From positions 93,438,208 to 93,502,207 of the forward strand of contig NC_092347.1 in NCBI RefSeq assembly GCF_963676685.1: 64,000 nucleotides of DNA, read 5' to 3'. Positions 32,946-43,450 of this stretch are shown piece by piece (within the stretch, counting starts at the first letter, position 1; each line of letters begins with the position of its first letter). This stretch comes from Mytilus edulis (taxonomy: Eukaryota; Mollusca; Bivalvia; Mytilida; Mytilidae). A model generated the notes under the pieces. That model did not search any database. It was not told where the DNA came from and saw nothing but the letters and a program-made list of their open reading frames with translations. The position numbers were made by a program, and so were the translations under genes.

Positions 32946-33949
32946 GACTAAAAAAATTATTCTGAGTATTTATCAACTTTAATTTGCATCCAAATACTAC
33001 GACAACCGCCTCACGCCACGGGCCTCGGGATAGAGTTTTCGCCTTGATGCTGAAGTCGTTGGTGCAAACACCGGCCTGGTCGAACGTAAGACTTTAAAAT
33101 TGATATTTTGCTTCTTCTCCAAGTCGGACTTGTGGGGTAACTTGTTTATCTGGTTTTGACAAATGTAGACTGGCAATTTGTGAGGCAGCAGGTTAAATTT
33201 CCGCCTCAATGTATCAAACTAGTAAAATTAGGGGTAATATCTTATCAAATTAAATTAATTGTTGAAATATTGTCAGCTGGACGTTAAGAATGCATCCGTT
33301 GAAATTGTAATTTCTGGGGTAACATAACAACCTTCAACAATGGCCAAAGGTCTATACGTAACAGTATTGTAACATTGTATAGTTCTAACTCATGTTGAAT
33401 GATACATCGTAGTGTTTTTTCATTGACAACCATACCGCATCTCCTTATTTTTATTACAGGAACTCGTAAATTTACGCTTTAATTAAAATTTTACCAAATG
33501 TATAATGATAACCATGTTAGTTAGATGATCATGTAGACTACAGGTAACGATTTTTTACTTAATGTTCAATGTCATTTAAAAATGCAGATCATTATCATTG
33601 CATTCCCCCGTGTTAGTCTGTACCTTTGTTATTCCGTCCGTCCGCCTGTTCGTCCGTCCCTCCGTGACCGACGGTCTATTCATTCATTTTTCCCACAATT
33701 TATTACGAACCACTAAACAAAATGATTTCATATCAGACCAGCAGCTTTTTGATGATACGTTAAACGATATTTTTAACATGAATACAAAATACCGTTTTAA
33801 GTTTGTACGCTTTTCGAATCTGTCCGTCACTACTTTGTGTGCCTTATTGTAAGGTATTTGCAAAAAAAGCATTTAGTTATTTTAATTAGGAAGAATATGT
33901 TTTTCTATTTCTATGATCAACTAACTTCGAGTTATCTGTAACGTTTCAG
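32946..33949 (+). other. Remainder of OTU intron
   Basis: Contains a run of 'CCGTCCGTCC' near 33631-33665 and 'GCTGGACGTTAAG' near 33278. No coding was recognised. Acceptor AG at 33948-33949. Confidence 0.5.
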
Positions 33950-34756
33950 GCAAAGAAACATATTCTGACCAATTACGACTACTTACTTCATGCGAATTGT
34001 ATCTAAATGCCGATTATTATGCTAGTCATCCAAAGTTAAACGAATGTTTACAGAATCCAATAATGAGTACGAGCAATCCAAATACTGTCTTTTCATACAT
34101 ATTAAGTGACGAAGGAGACACTGAATTCATGAAAAGTAAGGACAGAATTTCAGTGGTGAAGTACAAATATACAACCAAAGCGCTGGTGCGCATTGCTTCA
34201 AGCCATGGCGCTAGCGTCAATCATCAAACAAAACATATATTTGATATATCCAGATTGTAACAATGGTTTACGACCGTTATTGAACGGCAATATTTCACCC
34301 AGAACTAATTTAGTGAATAATAAAACAGTACACATATTTCGGTCTAGAGACGGGAATCTGGACAACACACCAAGAGCTGCGTACCATCCTAACCACTTTG
34401 TTTACATACATAAGATCTATGATAACGTAAAGGACAACAATGAATTAGAGAATCGGAGTGACAACAAAAAGAAAGATGAAGTAAAACGACCCCCATTGAA
34501 GAAACAGAAAACATTTCAAGTCAAGATCGATGCATGGTTTCAAAAGAAAATCACTCAGATAAAAAATGATGCACAAGCAGAAAAGAAAGAACAAATTAGT
34601 ACACAACAAGAAGAAAAGAAAGAACAAATTAGTGATAGTCATATTCCAGAAGAAAAGAAAGAACAGTTCGATACCGAAGTTGTAGAAGGAGAACATGAAC
34701 TAGAATGCAGTGCATCATCGTCGTATGAATACGTTGACAGAAGACAGTTCGAATAA

Positions 34757-35821
34757 AACCCATTTTGAGACTCTTAGCGAAAAAGCACCTCAGATAAGTT
34801 GTAAACTAAGAAGCCAACTGAAAGGAAATCTAGATGATGAAAAATATCTTTAAAAATATTCACTTATAAAGAATCGTATTCCTCCACAATCCTTCCAGTT
34901 GCCCAAACGGAAATACAAAGACAAAACCAAAACAACAGGAGAAAGAACAGGAGAAAGAACAAGGTCATGCCAACATCAGTGGTTCAGTCAATTTGATTTC
35001 ATTACATATGATATAACTGAAGATGGAATTTATTGCTTACCCTGCATTTTATTTCCTAGTAAAATAAGTAATACCCCAGGAGGGCGTGCAAAGGCGTTGA
35101 TAGACAACCCATACACAAATTGGAAAGATTCTGTATGCGACCTTAAGAACCATGCGGTTTCTTCTTATCACAAATCGTCAATGGTAAAAATGAAGAATTT
35201 CGTACAAGTAGAGGAAAATACGCATAAAAGAATATACAATATTCTGGATATAAGATTGAGAGAAAAAATAGAAAAAAATAGAACTATATTGAAGTCTATA
35301 ATCAGATGCATCGAATACTGTGGGAGACAAGGTCAAGCTTTTCGGTCACATCGGGATGATGGTACTTGCTTCGACATATTAGATAAAAACAATAATTCCA
35401 ATGCAGGAATTTTAAAGGAACTATTCAAGTTATGTGCTGTCTCAGGCGATACTGCTTTAAAAGAACATTTTGAAACATGCTAAAAAAATGCGTCTTACAC
35501 GTCAAAATCAACACAGAATGAGTTACATGTACGTACATACAAAACGAAATAATAACAAGGGTCAAGATTCAGCCACATGGTCCTCTTTTTTGTATACAGG
35601 CGGACGAAGTAACTGACAGTAGTGACATAGAGCAGTTAGGATTAGTTCTTAGGTATTTAGACAATGACAACCCAGTTGAGAAAGTAATAGAATATATTGA
35701 ATGCAAAAGTACAACATGTGAATCCATTGCTGAAAATATTCTTGCAAAAGTTCAGGAACTTGGTTTAAGCATGAAAAATTGCAGATCTCAGTCGTATGAT
35801 GGAGCTGGTAATATGAGTGGC
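34757..35821 (+). pseudogene. hAT transposase (TTF zinc-finger type), 5' half
   Basis: From about 34775 a frame reads 'LKGNLDDEKYL', a stop, then 'KYSLIKNRIPPQSFQLPKRK'. It continues open (34899-35483) through 'CQHQWFSQFDFITYDITEDG', 'YCLPCILF', 'NWKDSVCDLKNHAVSSYH', the Cys/His pattern of the TTF-type zinc finger in ZMYM1/P52rIPK-like hAT proteins. After frame changes around 35480-35530 come 'QNEIITRVKIQPHG', 'QADEVTDSSDIEQLGLVLRY' (first catalytic Asp region) and 'SQSYDGAGNMSG' (second Asp). There the coding is cut by an LTR element at 35822 and resumes at 40813. At least one stop and two frameshifts make it non-functional. Confidence 0.75.
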
Positions 35822-36219
35822 TGTTACACAATTGTGTCCCATAAATTAATCAGCAGGAAGCCTTTGGACACTAATAACAATCTGTTCGTATATATATGGA
35901 CTATATAAGATCTCTGAATGGACTTCAAGGACAGAATTCGATTAGACCACAATTCGATCAGGACAGATTGGTACCGGAGTTTCCGCCAAGGTCTCCCCCC
36001 TCGTGGGTAGGCTGGAACTCATGCGCTTAATATCCGAATGTACTCCAGAAGGACGAAACAGTTATACTATACGATCACGTGCCCGTGTGAGATATTGAAC
36101 ATTCGAACAATTCAACTTTAAAGACAGTTTGTGAACATTCGAACATTTGAACTTTAGAGTCTTTCTTAACTTTGTAATTACGTAATAAAATTTATTTAAT
36201 CATTATTGACTTCGTCACA
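35822..36219 (+). repeat. Left LTR (398 bp, internally deleted)
   Basis: Matches the right LTR apart from an internal gap of about 167 bp after 'AATCTGTTCGTATAT' and roughly three substitutions that I can see. It has TATATAAG at 35902-35909 and AATAAA at 36184-36189. Confidence 0.9.
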
Positions 36220-36479
36220 TAAGTCACGATTTGTTGCCGTGACCAGGATCGACTTGGATTGTCTAAAATAACGCGAAGGAATATAAAAGGTAAGAACTCA
36301 GTTTCTTTCATTTTTTCTTAATGGACAATCAAGATATTTCTATGTCAGTACAAAAGTAGAAATGGCTTTTCAAGGGATGGCACACATATTCGGTAAAGTT
36401 TTTAATTCTAAAGGGAATATTGTTAATAGGAAAAGAGACGTATCTTCAGAAAATAGCACATAAATATGTTTTGACCTAA

Positions 36480-38465
36480 TGCCCGCGTCACACTGTCCCG
36501 ATTTTTACGCCGATGGCAACACGATAATGGAAATTTTCAAAATCGGGACTGATCGTATCCAGATCGGGCTATTCGTAGTGCCATCTTTAACAATCTTTAA
36601 ACCATCGGCCACTTTTTCTAGCCTTCGGGGACAACTTCGGGAAGGGTTCTAAATATTTTAACATGTTAAAAAATCCCCGAAGGTGCGTCCGATAATGAGG
36701 GTTCGTATTGAGTTCGGTTCACCATCCTCACCATCGTAATGTCACCGGGAATGCATCTTTGCACATCGTATTGCATTCGTGTTTCCATCGTTTCCATCGG
36801 GAAGTTTAGACATTACGATGTCTACATGAATGAATCACGAAGATACCAAAGGTCTTACGATGGCAACACGACTTCGTGAAGACCTCGTAATCCAGTCGTG
36901 TTGCCATCGAATAAAAGCACGAAGGCGACAAGATGGAACTACGACGGTAATAAATCCAGCTAAATGTAAGTTAATTTTCGCGCTAAAATACATTTAAAGT
37001 GCCATGCGCGATATGCACTGGTCAGTCTAATACGACAGTTCAGAAAGACGTTCACAAAATATGGAGCTCATATCATATGATTCTATGAGAACAAGAAAGG
37101 CGACAACGTTGTTTCTATTAATTCAAATGGAACAAGAAGAGCAGCTATTACAGGCTCAGGATTTACTTTTACAAGAAAAATATTATTTTTCGTCAATTTT
37201 TCATATCAAGTAACATAATGAAAATCATAAACGCGCCTCGTACACCAACACTGCAGGTACACGTATATAGGGAAACCAACTTTTTCTTCATTATTCTAAT
37301 TTTTTAGGTATCGTCTGAGTTGTTGTCACACGAATGTTTACTCCATAACCATTTTGTTTTCTATATGTCATATTTTGCCGCATTTGTTGCTTTCCCCACA
37401 TCCTTCCTTTTGTCTATATTATTATGATATTCTCCTGGAAAGTGCTCTTTTTGAATAAAAGGGATCAACGAACCCATTACCTTACCTTTAAGATAGATCA
37501 GTAAACATGGGCATAATTATGGGTGATTATTCAGACTAGTGCACACATTTTACAGTTCAAACAAGGCAATGCCGAGCGTAGCATCCCCTCGTATGTAACA
37601 TATTGGGGACAAATATGGACACTATATTTGTATATGACACATGCAGAAAATGGTAAATTGAATATGCATATATACATAAACTATTTTTTTTAGAAATCAA
37701 CCAAAACATTCAGTAACTGGAAATACCTTTAATATTGTCTTTAGAACCAGCAGGTAAAAAAATGAGCAACCAATTTCCTGTGTATTATGCTATTTCAAGG
37801 AGAAAAAACAAGTCCATCTGCATGACCTTGACCTTTGGCCTTGAACGTAAAAAAATGTCAGATCATTACAAGGAGGAACAATATACCAAATGTGGTTAAA
37901 ATCTTTTGAAGCATGTTGGTTTTAGAGTGTCCACAAGGGTGGTATTGCCTTGTATTACAACTGCCACTGTGACCTTGACCTTTGAACTTTAAAGTCAATA
38001 GAGCTTAAGATATTCTTAACGAGCAACACCATACAAAGTTTTGATCATTTTTTTTCTAGAGTGTCCATAACAATTTCATCTACACGCAACTTACACGTAG
38101 AAGCCGAGGGGATAATAAACTAAGTTTTATAAGAATTACACAAAAAGATCGATTTCCCGCCATGCATGGCAGACTTGTACAGAAACGATATGTTGTCGAA
38201 ATTCTGTTTGTATCTTTTAGACATCGTATGGCCATCGCACCATCATCGTAATCCATCGTTTAGCCTTCGTAATCCATCGTTTAGCCTTCATGATCCATCG
38301 TGTAGGCTTCGGCTGAGATATTAAGCTTAAATACCCGTCTTCGGTTAACCTTCGTACGTCCATCTTTTGCTATCGTATATAATTTCGGCACCATCGTATA
38401 GACTTCGTTATTCATCGTACTTGCTTCAGTCACTTTTTGGTATTTTAACGTGTGTGACGCGGGCA
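36480..38465 (-). mobile_element. PIF/Harbinger-like non-autonomous transposon, copy 2
   Basis: Flanked by TAA (36477-36479 and 38466-38468). Its left end TGCCCGCGTCACACTGTCCC matches copy 1. The right end keeps only about GTGTGACGCGGGCA. Reverse-complemented, 36480-37680 follows 9050-10284 closely, and 38215-38465 follows 8652-8965. About 530 bp (37685-38215) has no counterpart in copy 1 and contains 'TGACCTTGACCTTTG' phrases. It sits inside the LTR element. No transposase. Confidence 0.8.
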
Positions 38466-38468
38466 TAA

Positions 38469-40244
38469 GGGATTTACATACCAGTATTGTGATAGATTGA
38501 TATTAAATTAAAAAAAAATAAAGAGAGAGACATACGAACGTAACGAGGAAATTTAAGTGAAATAGATAATTGATATTAAAGGAAAACTAGCTTTACAGTA
38601 AAATTGAAATGTTTCATGAACACTTTAATATGAGGATTATTATTAGAAATTAAGACACTTTAATATGAGGATTATTATTAGAAATTAAGATAAGAATAAG
38701 GAAATAATTAATTAAGGAGTTGAAGAAAGAATCTTAACGATTTGTCAGTTTGTTCATAAGTAGGCATAGATTTTTTTTTAATTGTTTTAGTTTTTAAGAT
38801 GTTAGTTAAGTTTTAAAATCAGATTTCAATTTATACCCTAACGCTGAGCCGTATTGAAATGTATAAATAGGATAGGCAGTAGGTTTGAAATTTTAAAACA
38901 AATGATTTTTTTTTTATTAGATATATAAAAAAGGAAGGGATCATTATGATAAGGACACTTTATACTATTTTTGGAAAAATGTAAAGATTAAGGAGAACGA
39001 CATTTGGTGTTGTTGGTATTGTTGTTGTCAAATATGAAAAATAGTCAGTTACAAGACGTAGTTGAAATTTTACCAAAGGAATCTTAAATGTTTTGTTTTT
39101 TTAAAAGAGTGATGAGAATAAATCGTTGGTCTTTATTTAGAGTTAAGAGTTAAGATTAAATAATGAGGCAATAAGGTTAAAGAAATAAAAGTATTACAAT
39201 TGCTTACAAGGTTAAATATAATTTCTTATTAAAAAAATGTCATTTGTATTATGTAGGTGTAGGGGTTACATTAAATGATTGATTAACTTATTTGATTGTA
39301 AATTAATATATAAATGTATATCTTAAGAAATGAATAAATAACCATATCTTGTTTTTATTAAGTAGATTTTCTCAAAATTGTAGAAGTTGTATACAAGATT
39401 TATTTATTTTTATTTATTTTGTTTTTGTTTAAACCAAATAACTTGATAGTTTTTTTTATTTATACAAAGAAAGTGTTTTATCAAATTTAGCTAGGCTTGA
39501 ATAATCAAGAGAACTAAAGGAGATTTACCAGACGATTGATAATAAAAAAAAAAAAGAAACAAAGGGGAAGTTGACAATTTTTAGTTTTCCAAATTGAAAT
39601 AAGTTTTAATTTATCAGTGGGGTTAAGGTGCGATCTTCATTGGAATAGCCATATTTTTGTACTGTTAATTTATTAAGAATATATCTTGGTTAGCAAAAAA
39701 GAAGGGTGCGAGTTCTGGTTCTAATGCCACGAACAGTTGGCACAACATGGTGTCAACGCAATTGGTTGGAACAGATGTTACTGCTTCCAGAGAGACTGAT
39801 GTCTTCCTCTGTGCCATTGATCAAGGATGAAACTTAACCCAATGACGATGTTATTAACACCTCTTAAGAAGGACGAACTAACCAGCTAGATGCGTCAACT
39901 ACTTCGTAATGAAGATGATGATGACTGACCCTTGTACAAAGATTTGCGCCCTTTCCAGTAGTTGATGAACATTATACTATGATGGTGACGGAAATAAAAC
40001 ATGAACTATGTATACCGAAATATTGAACTTATGATTCGAATGAAATATGTGTAAATATATCCAGATATTGGACTAGATGAATGTGATGAACTTATTATAT
40101 TATGATATTAGACTTATAGAACCTTATCAACTTAGATATGTTGTGATGGTTACCGGAAACCTTACAATAGCTATTAAAATAACCTACAGGAAGAAGAATA
40201 CCGTATTTTATTGAACTTTCGTTCCATAAGTATTGGAGGCATTA
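38469..40244 (+). other. Internal region of the LTR element, right part
   Basis: Includes a 42-bp direct duplication ('CACTTTAATATGAGGATTAT') near 38620-38690. No retroviral-type protein motif was found. Frames are short and AT-driven. Confidence 0.55.
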
Positions 40245-40809
40245 TGTTACACAATTGTGTCCCATATATTAATCAGCAGGAAGCCTTTGGACACTAATAA
40301 CAATCTGTTCGTATATTATAGACATATATACCCTGAAGCCAATAAATGACCATGTCTACTGTGAACTAACATGTAACCGTCAGGGGTTAATTGCATAGTC
40401 TGACAATTAACCACAGACTATTTATTACTCCACAAACAGACGACTACGTAACCGGCCTACAGCTATGGACCGTGTGTATAGACCACTGGACTATATAAGA
40501 TCTCTGAATGGACTTCAAGGACAGAATTCGATTAGACCACAATTCGATCAGGACAGATTGGTACCGGAGTTTCCGCCAAGGTCTCCCCCCTCGTGGGTAG
40601 GCTGGAACTCATGCGCTTAATATCCGAATGTACTCCAGAAGGACGAAACAGTTATACTATACGATCACGTGCCCGTGTGAGATATTGAACATTCGAACAA
40701 TTCAACTTTAAAGACAGTTTGTGAACATTCGAACATTTGAACTTTAGAATCTTTCTTGACTTTGTAATTACGTAATAAAATTTATTTAATCATTATTGAC
40801 TTCGTCACA
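40245..40809 (+). repeat. Right LTR (565 bp)
   Basis: Full-length repeat TG...CA with TATATAAG at 40492-40499 and AATAAA at 40774-40779. Close identity to the left LTR suggests a fairly recent insertion compared with the decayed hAT gene around it. Confidence 0.9.
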
Positions 40810-40812
40810 TGG

Positions 40813-42034
40813 CAAGTATAACGGTTGTGCGGCACGGATAAAAAGACTTTACCCAAGGGCAGAATACTAGTATTGTATGAACCACGATCTTAATCTTGCA
40901 GTGTCAAAATCTTGTAAAGTACCTGAAATGCAGATCAAATATACAAAATACACTGGAAACACCACTGACAGCAGTGAACAATCAACGGCAGCAAGACGGC
41001 TGTACTCTGATTAAATGTTACAAATTGAAAACTTTATGCGAAACCAGATGGGTAGAGCGACATACTACATTACAGAACATATCTCATATATATGAAGCAA
41101 TAGTACATTGCCTTACTGCTATCACTTCAAGAAACACAGACTGTAATTGGGATACCAAGTTCGTAACGGAGGCAAGTGGATTGCTAATGCATATAACAAA
41201 CTCCAAGTGGATTGTTGCCATTAATGTGTACCTACATTTTTCGGGATATCTTAGGACACTCAGTGTACGTACTTCTACAAGGACCCACAGAGGACATACT
41301 TTTGGCCTTCCAAAAAGTTAGTGTTGTCACAAATGAATTGAAAATAATTCGAGAGTCTTGTGACGAAGCATTTTGCGCCGTTTGGGAAAATGTTAACAAA
41401 ATGGCAAATCTAGTTGGCACCGAAATATCGATCCCAAGAGTTTGTGGACGACAAACTAAAAGTAACAATGTGTCAGCTGACACGCCTCGGCAATACTGGA
41501 TGAGGACATTGTTCATCCCTTACGTAGATCACCTTATTATGGAATTTGGAAGCCGTTTCACTCATGCCAGCAGAACAAGTACTCTAGCTCTTTGTTTGCT
41601 TCCTACTCACCTTACACTGTTGAGTATTGAAAAAGTTGATGAAATCAAAGAATGTTTTATCGATGACATTCCGTCATGTTCCTCATTCAAAGTGAAGTAA
41701 GCTTATGGAAGCGAGAATGGGAAGAATCAGATGACAAACCAGATACCATAAAAAAAACATTAAGCCAAATGAACACCAAATTTTATCCTAACATTGCAAT
41801 GATTCTACGTGTACTCCTTCTTTTACAAGTATCTGCAGCAACAGTAGAAAGAGGTAATTCTTCCCTAAAACTTGTGAAAAGCAAAAAAGGTAGACAATGG
41901 GAGAGGACAGAATGAAGGGTTTATTACTTTTAAACATTCATCGCGATATCAAGTTAGACCATGATGCCATTCTTGACTCGAATGCCAGAGCAAATGGGCG
42001 ACGAATGAAACTCCTAAATCCACTTAGTCATTAA
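40813..42034 (+). pseudogene. hAT transposase, 3' half
   Basis: Resumes after the LTR element with 'KYNGCAARIKRLYPRAEY', a stop, then 'YCMNHDLNLAVSKSCKV'. After frame changes come 'LKTLCETRWVERHTTLQNI', 'WDTKFVTEASGLLMHITN', a 163-codon frame (41212-41700), 'FYPNIAMILRVLLLLQVSAA', 'TVERGNSSLKLVKS' and 'MKGLLLLNIHRDIKLDHDA', ending at a stop at 42032-42034. The last pieces are the hAT dimerisation domain. Its usual 'ATCERSFSxLK' motif reads 'ATVERGNSSLK' here, so the catalytic Glu is present but neighbours have changed. There are several frameshifts. It is the same former gene as 34757-35821. Confidence 0.75.
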
Positions 42035-42371
42035 GTGTAAACCATAGTAGAACAGACTGAGAGAAACCTACTAAGACAAAGTAACTTTAAGTCCTACCGC
42101 TGCGCACCATACTTACAACCGTGATGAGTTGACAACCAGACGTCTCTTTTTTATACAGTATTTTTTGTTCATAAATTTGTACTTGTAACAGTTAGTTACA
42201 ATAAATAAATATCGATTTTTGTCTGTATCAATCAATAAACTAGTCAATATTTTTTCTTAAATCCCGGATCTTATTAAAAAAAAGAACATGTCTCAGAGTG
42301 CGGAATTTTTCTCGGTGTGTTGAATACCAATTTGTGCCTTCATGTGATCTCTGCAATCTGCTTCTTGGTAA
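42035..42371. other. 3' flank of hAT remnant
   Basis: I looked for a hAT-type terminal inverted repeat and 8-bp duplication pairing with the 32-kb side and found none. Confidence 0.4.
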
Positions 42372-43450
42372 ATAAAGGCAACAGTAGTATACCGCTGTTC
42401 AAAACTCATAAATCCATGGACAAAAAACAAAATCGGGGTAACAAACTAAAACCGAGGGAAACGCATTAAATATAAGAGAACAACGACATAACACTAAAAT
42501 GTAACACACAGAGACAAAATCCCACGAGAATAACAAATATAACATATATATATATAACATCAAAACCAAATACATGAATTTTGGATAGACAAGTACCGTG
42601 ACACGTCTTATCGCAATGTGAATTTACACTCAAAAATAAGAGAAAACAAACGACACAACGTTATAATGTAATACACACAGAAACGAACTATAATATAACA
42701 ATGGCCATATTCCTGACTTGGTACAGGGCATTTTTAAAGGAAAAAATGGTGGGTTGAACCTGGTTTTGTGGCATGCCAAACCTCGCACTTTTATGGCCAT
42801 GTGAAATATAACATCAAAATGACAACACAGGACTACAATATAAATAAATTGGAGAACGCAATTGACAAAGAATCACACGAACAACAGCCAACAAAAGGCA
42901 ACAAGTTCAAAATTTTAATACGCCAGAAGTGTATTTTGTCCACACAAGACCTACGTGTGACGCCCAGATACAAAAGTTTGAAAGCCGAAACGAGTACAAA
43001 GTTGAACAGCATCGAGGACCAAAAGATCAAAAAGGTTGTGCCAAAAACGGCAAGGGTTTTCTGTTAGTTACCAGAAAATCCCTATAATTTAGAATAATTT
43101 ATACTTTTGCAAACAGTAAATTTTATAAAATGAATATTCAAAAGATGTACATGATAAAACTGAAGTATTAACTAATTACAGGAAGCAACTGAAATACATT
43201 TACATAACCAGACATTTGAAACACAAAAGTAGACACATCCGAATAAGTTTAAACCTCTCCGCCAAGTGACGTCCTATTTGAAACTAAAACATGTCAAAAA
43301 AATGACGTCATTTGAATTTGTAAAACAGATCATCAAAAAATGAAAAATGACGTCACATAAGAATGAATAAGATAGAATTAGGATTGTTTTAAGATTATAT
43401 ATTTGAACTAAATACTGATATTGCATTTAATAACAAAGCACATTTTAATA
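42372..43450 (+). repeat. Dispersed repeat family R, copy 4 (longest)
   Basis: 'CCGCTGTTCAAAACTCATAA', 'CGAGGGAAACGCATTAAATA', 'GGGTTGAACCTGGTTTTGTG', 'ACGCCAGAAGTGTATTTTGTCC' region, 'GCAAACAGTAAATTTTATAA', and TGACGTC-rich text to about 43360. It includes about 75 bp (42595-42660) also seen in family S. The 99-codon frame across 42768-43067 is a by-product. Confidence 0.7.

Larger units (their letters stand above)
32261..34756 (+). pseudogene. OTU-type cysteine protease reading frame, spliced, one frameshift
   Basis: Exon 1 (32261-32546) begins ATGTATGTTTCAAAT and ends 'TTGDGNCIYYSVSLALSG', the D-G-N-C active-site motif of OTU proteases. The donor is CTG|GTGCGT. Exon 2 starts at 33950 after TTTCAG, keeps frame and reads 'GKETYSDQLRLLTSCELYLN'. 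A frame change near 34175 leads to 'RWCALLQAMALASIIKQ', then 'AAYHPNHFVYIHK', where the His-containing motif is expected. A Lys-rich tail ('PLKKQKTFQVKIDAWFQKK', three EKKEQ(I/F) copies) ends at 34756. OTU proteins usually cleave ubiquitin. Some OTU domains sit in transposon proteins. The tail resembles the N-terminal tag of TTF-zinc-finger hAT transposases, and a hAT gene follows at once, so this may be the front half of one fused protein. The intron carries a retroelement tail. Confidence 0.65.
35822..40809 (+). mobile_element. LTR retrotransposon without visible gag-pol (LARD-like)
   Basis: The 4988-bp insertion starts TGTTACACAATTG and ends CTTCGTCACA. It has direct LTRs at each end and TGGC on both sides (35818-35821 and 40810-40813). 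Removing it restores the hAT codons 'NMSG' and 'KYNGCAARI', which proves the insertion limits. The internal region (36220-40244) holds a Harbinger-like element and otherwise AT-rich sequence. I see no gag, protease, reverse transcriptase or integrase motifs on either strand. A 'GCCGTGACCAGGATCGAC' stretch shortly after the left LTR could be near the primer site, and 'TATTGGAGGCATTA' precedes the right LTR. The superfamily is not determined. Confidence 0.85.

Noticed and set aside
34445..34696. 83-codon Phe-rich minus-strand frame
   Set aside because: Antisense of the Lys/Glu-rich linker of the OTU frame. The apparent hydrophobicity is a composition artefact.
36220..40244. Hidden gag-pol in the LTR element
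   Set aside because: I looked on both strands for aspartic protease, YxDD and integrase zinc motifs and saw none. Reading frames are short and AT-driven.
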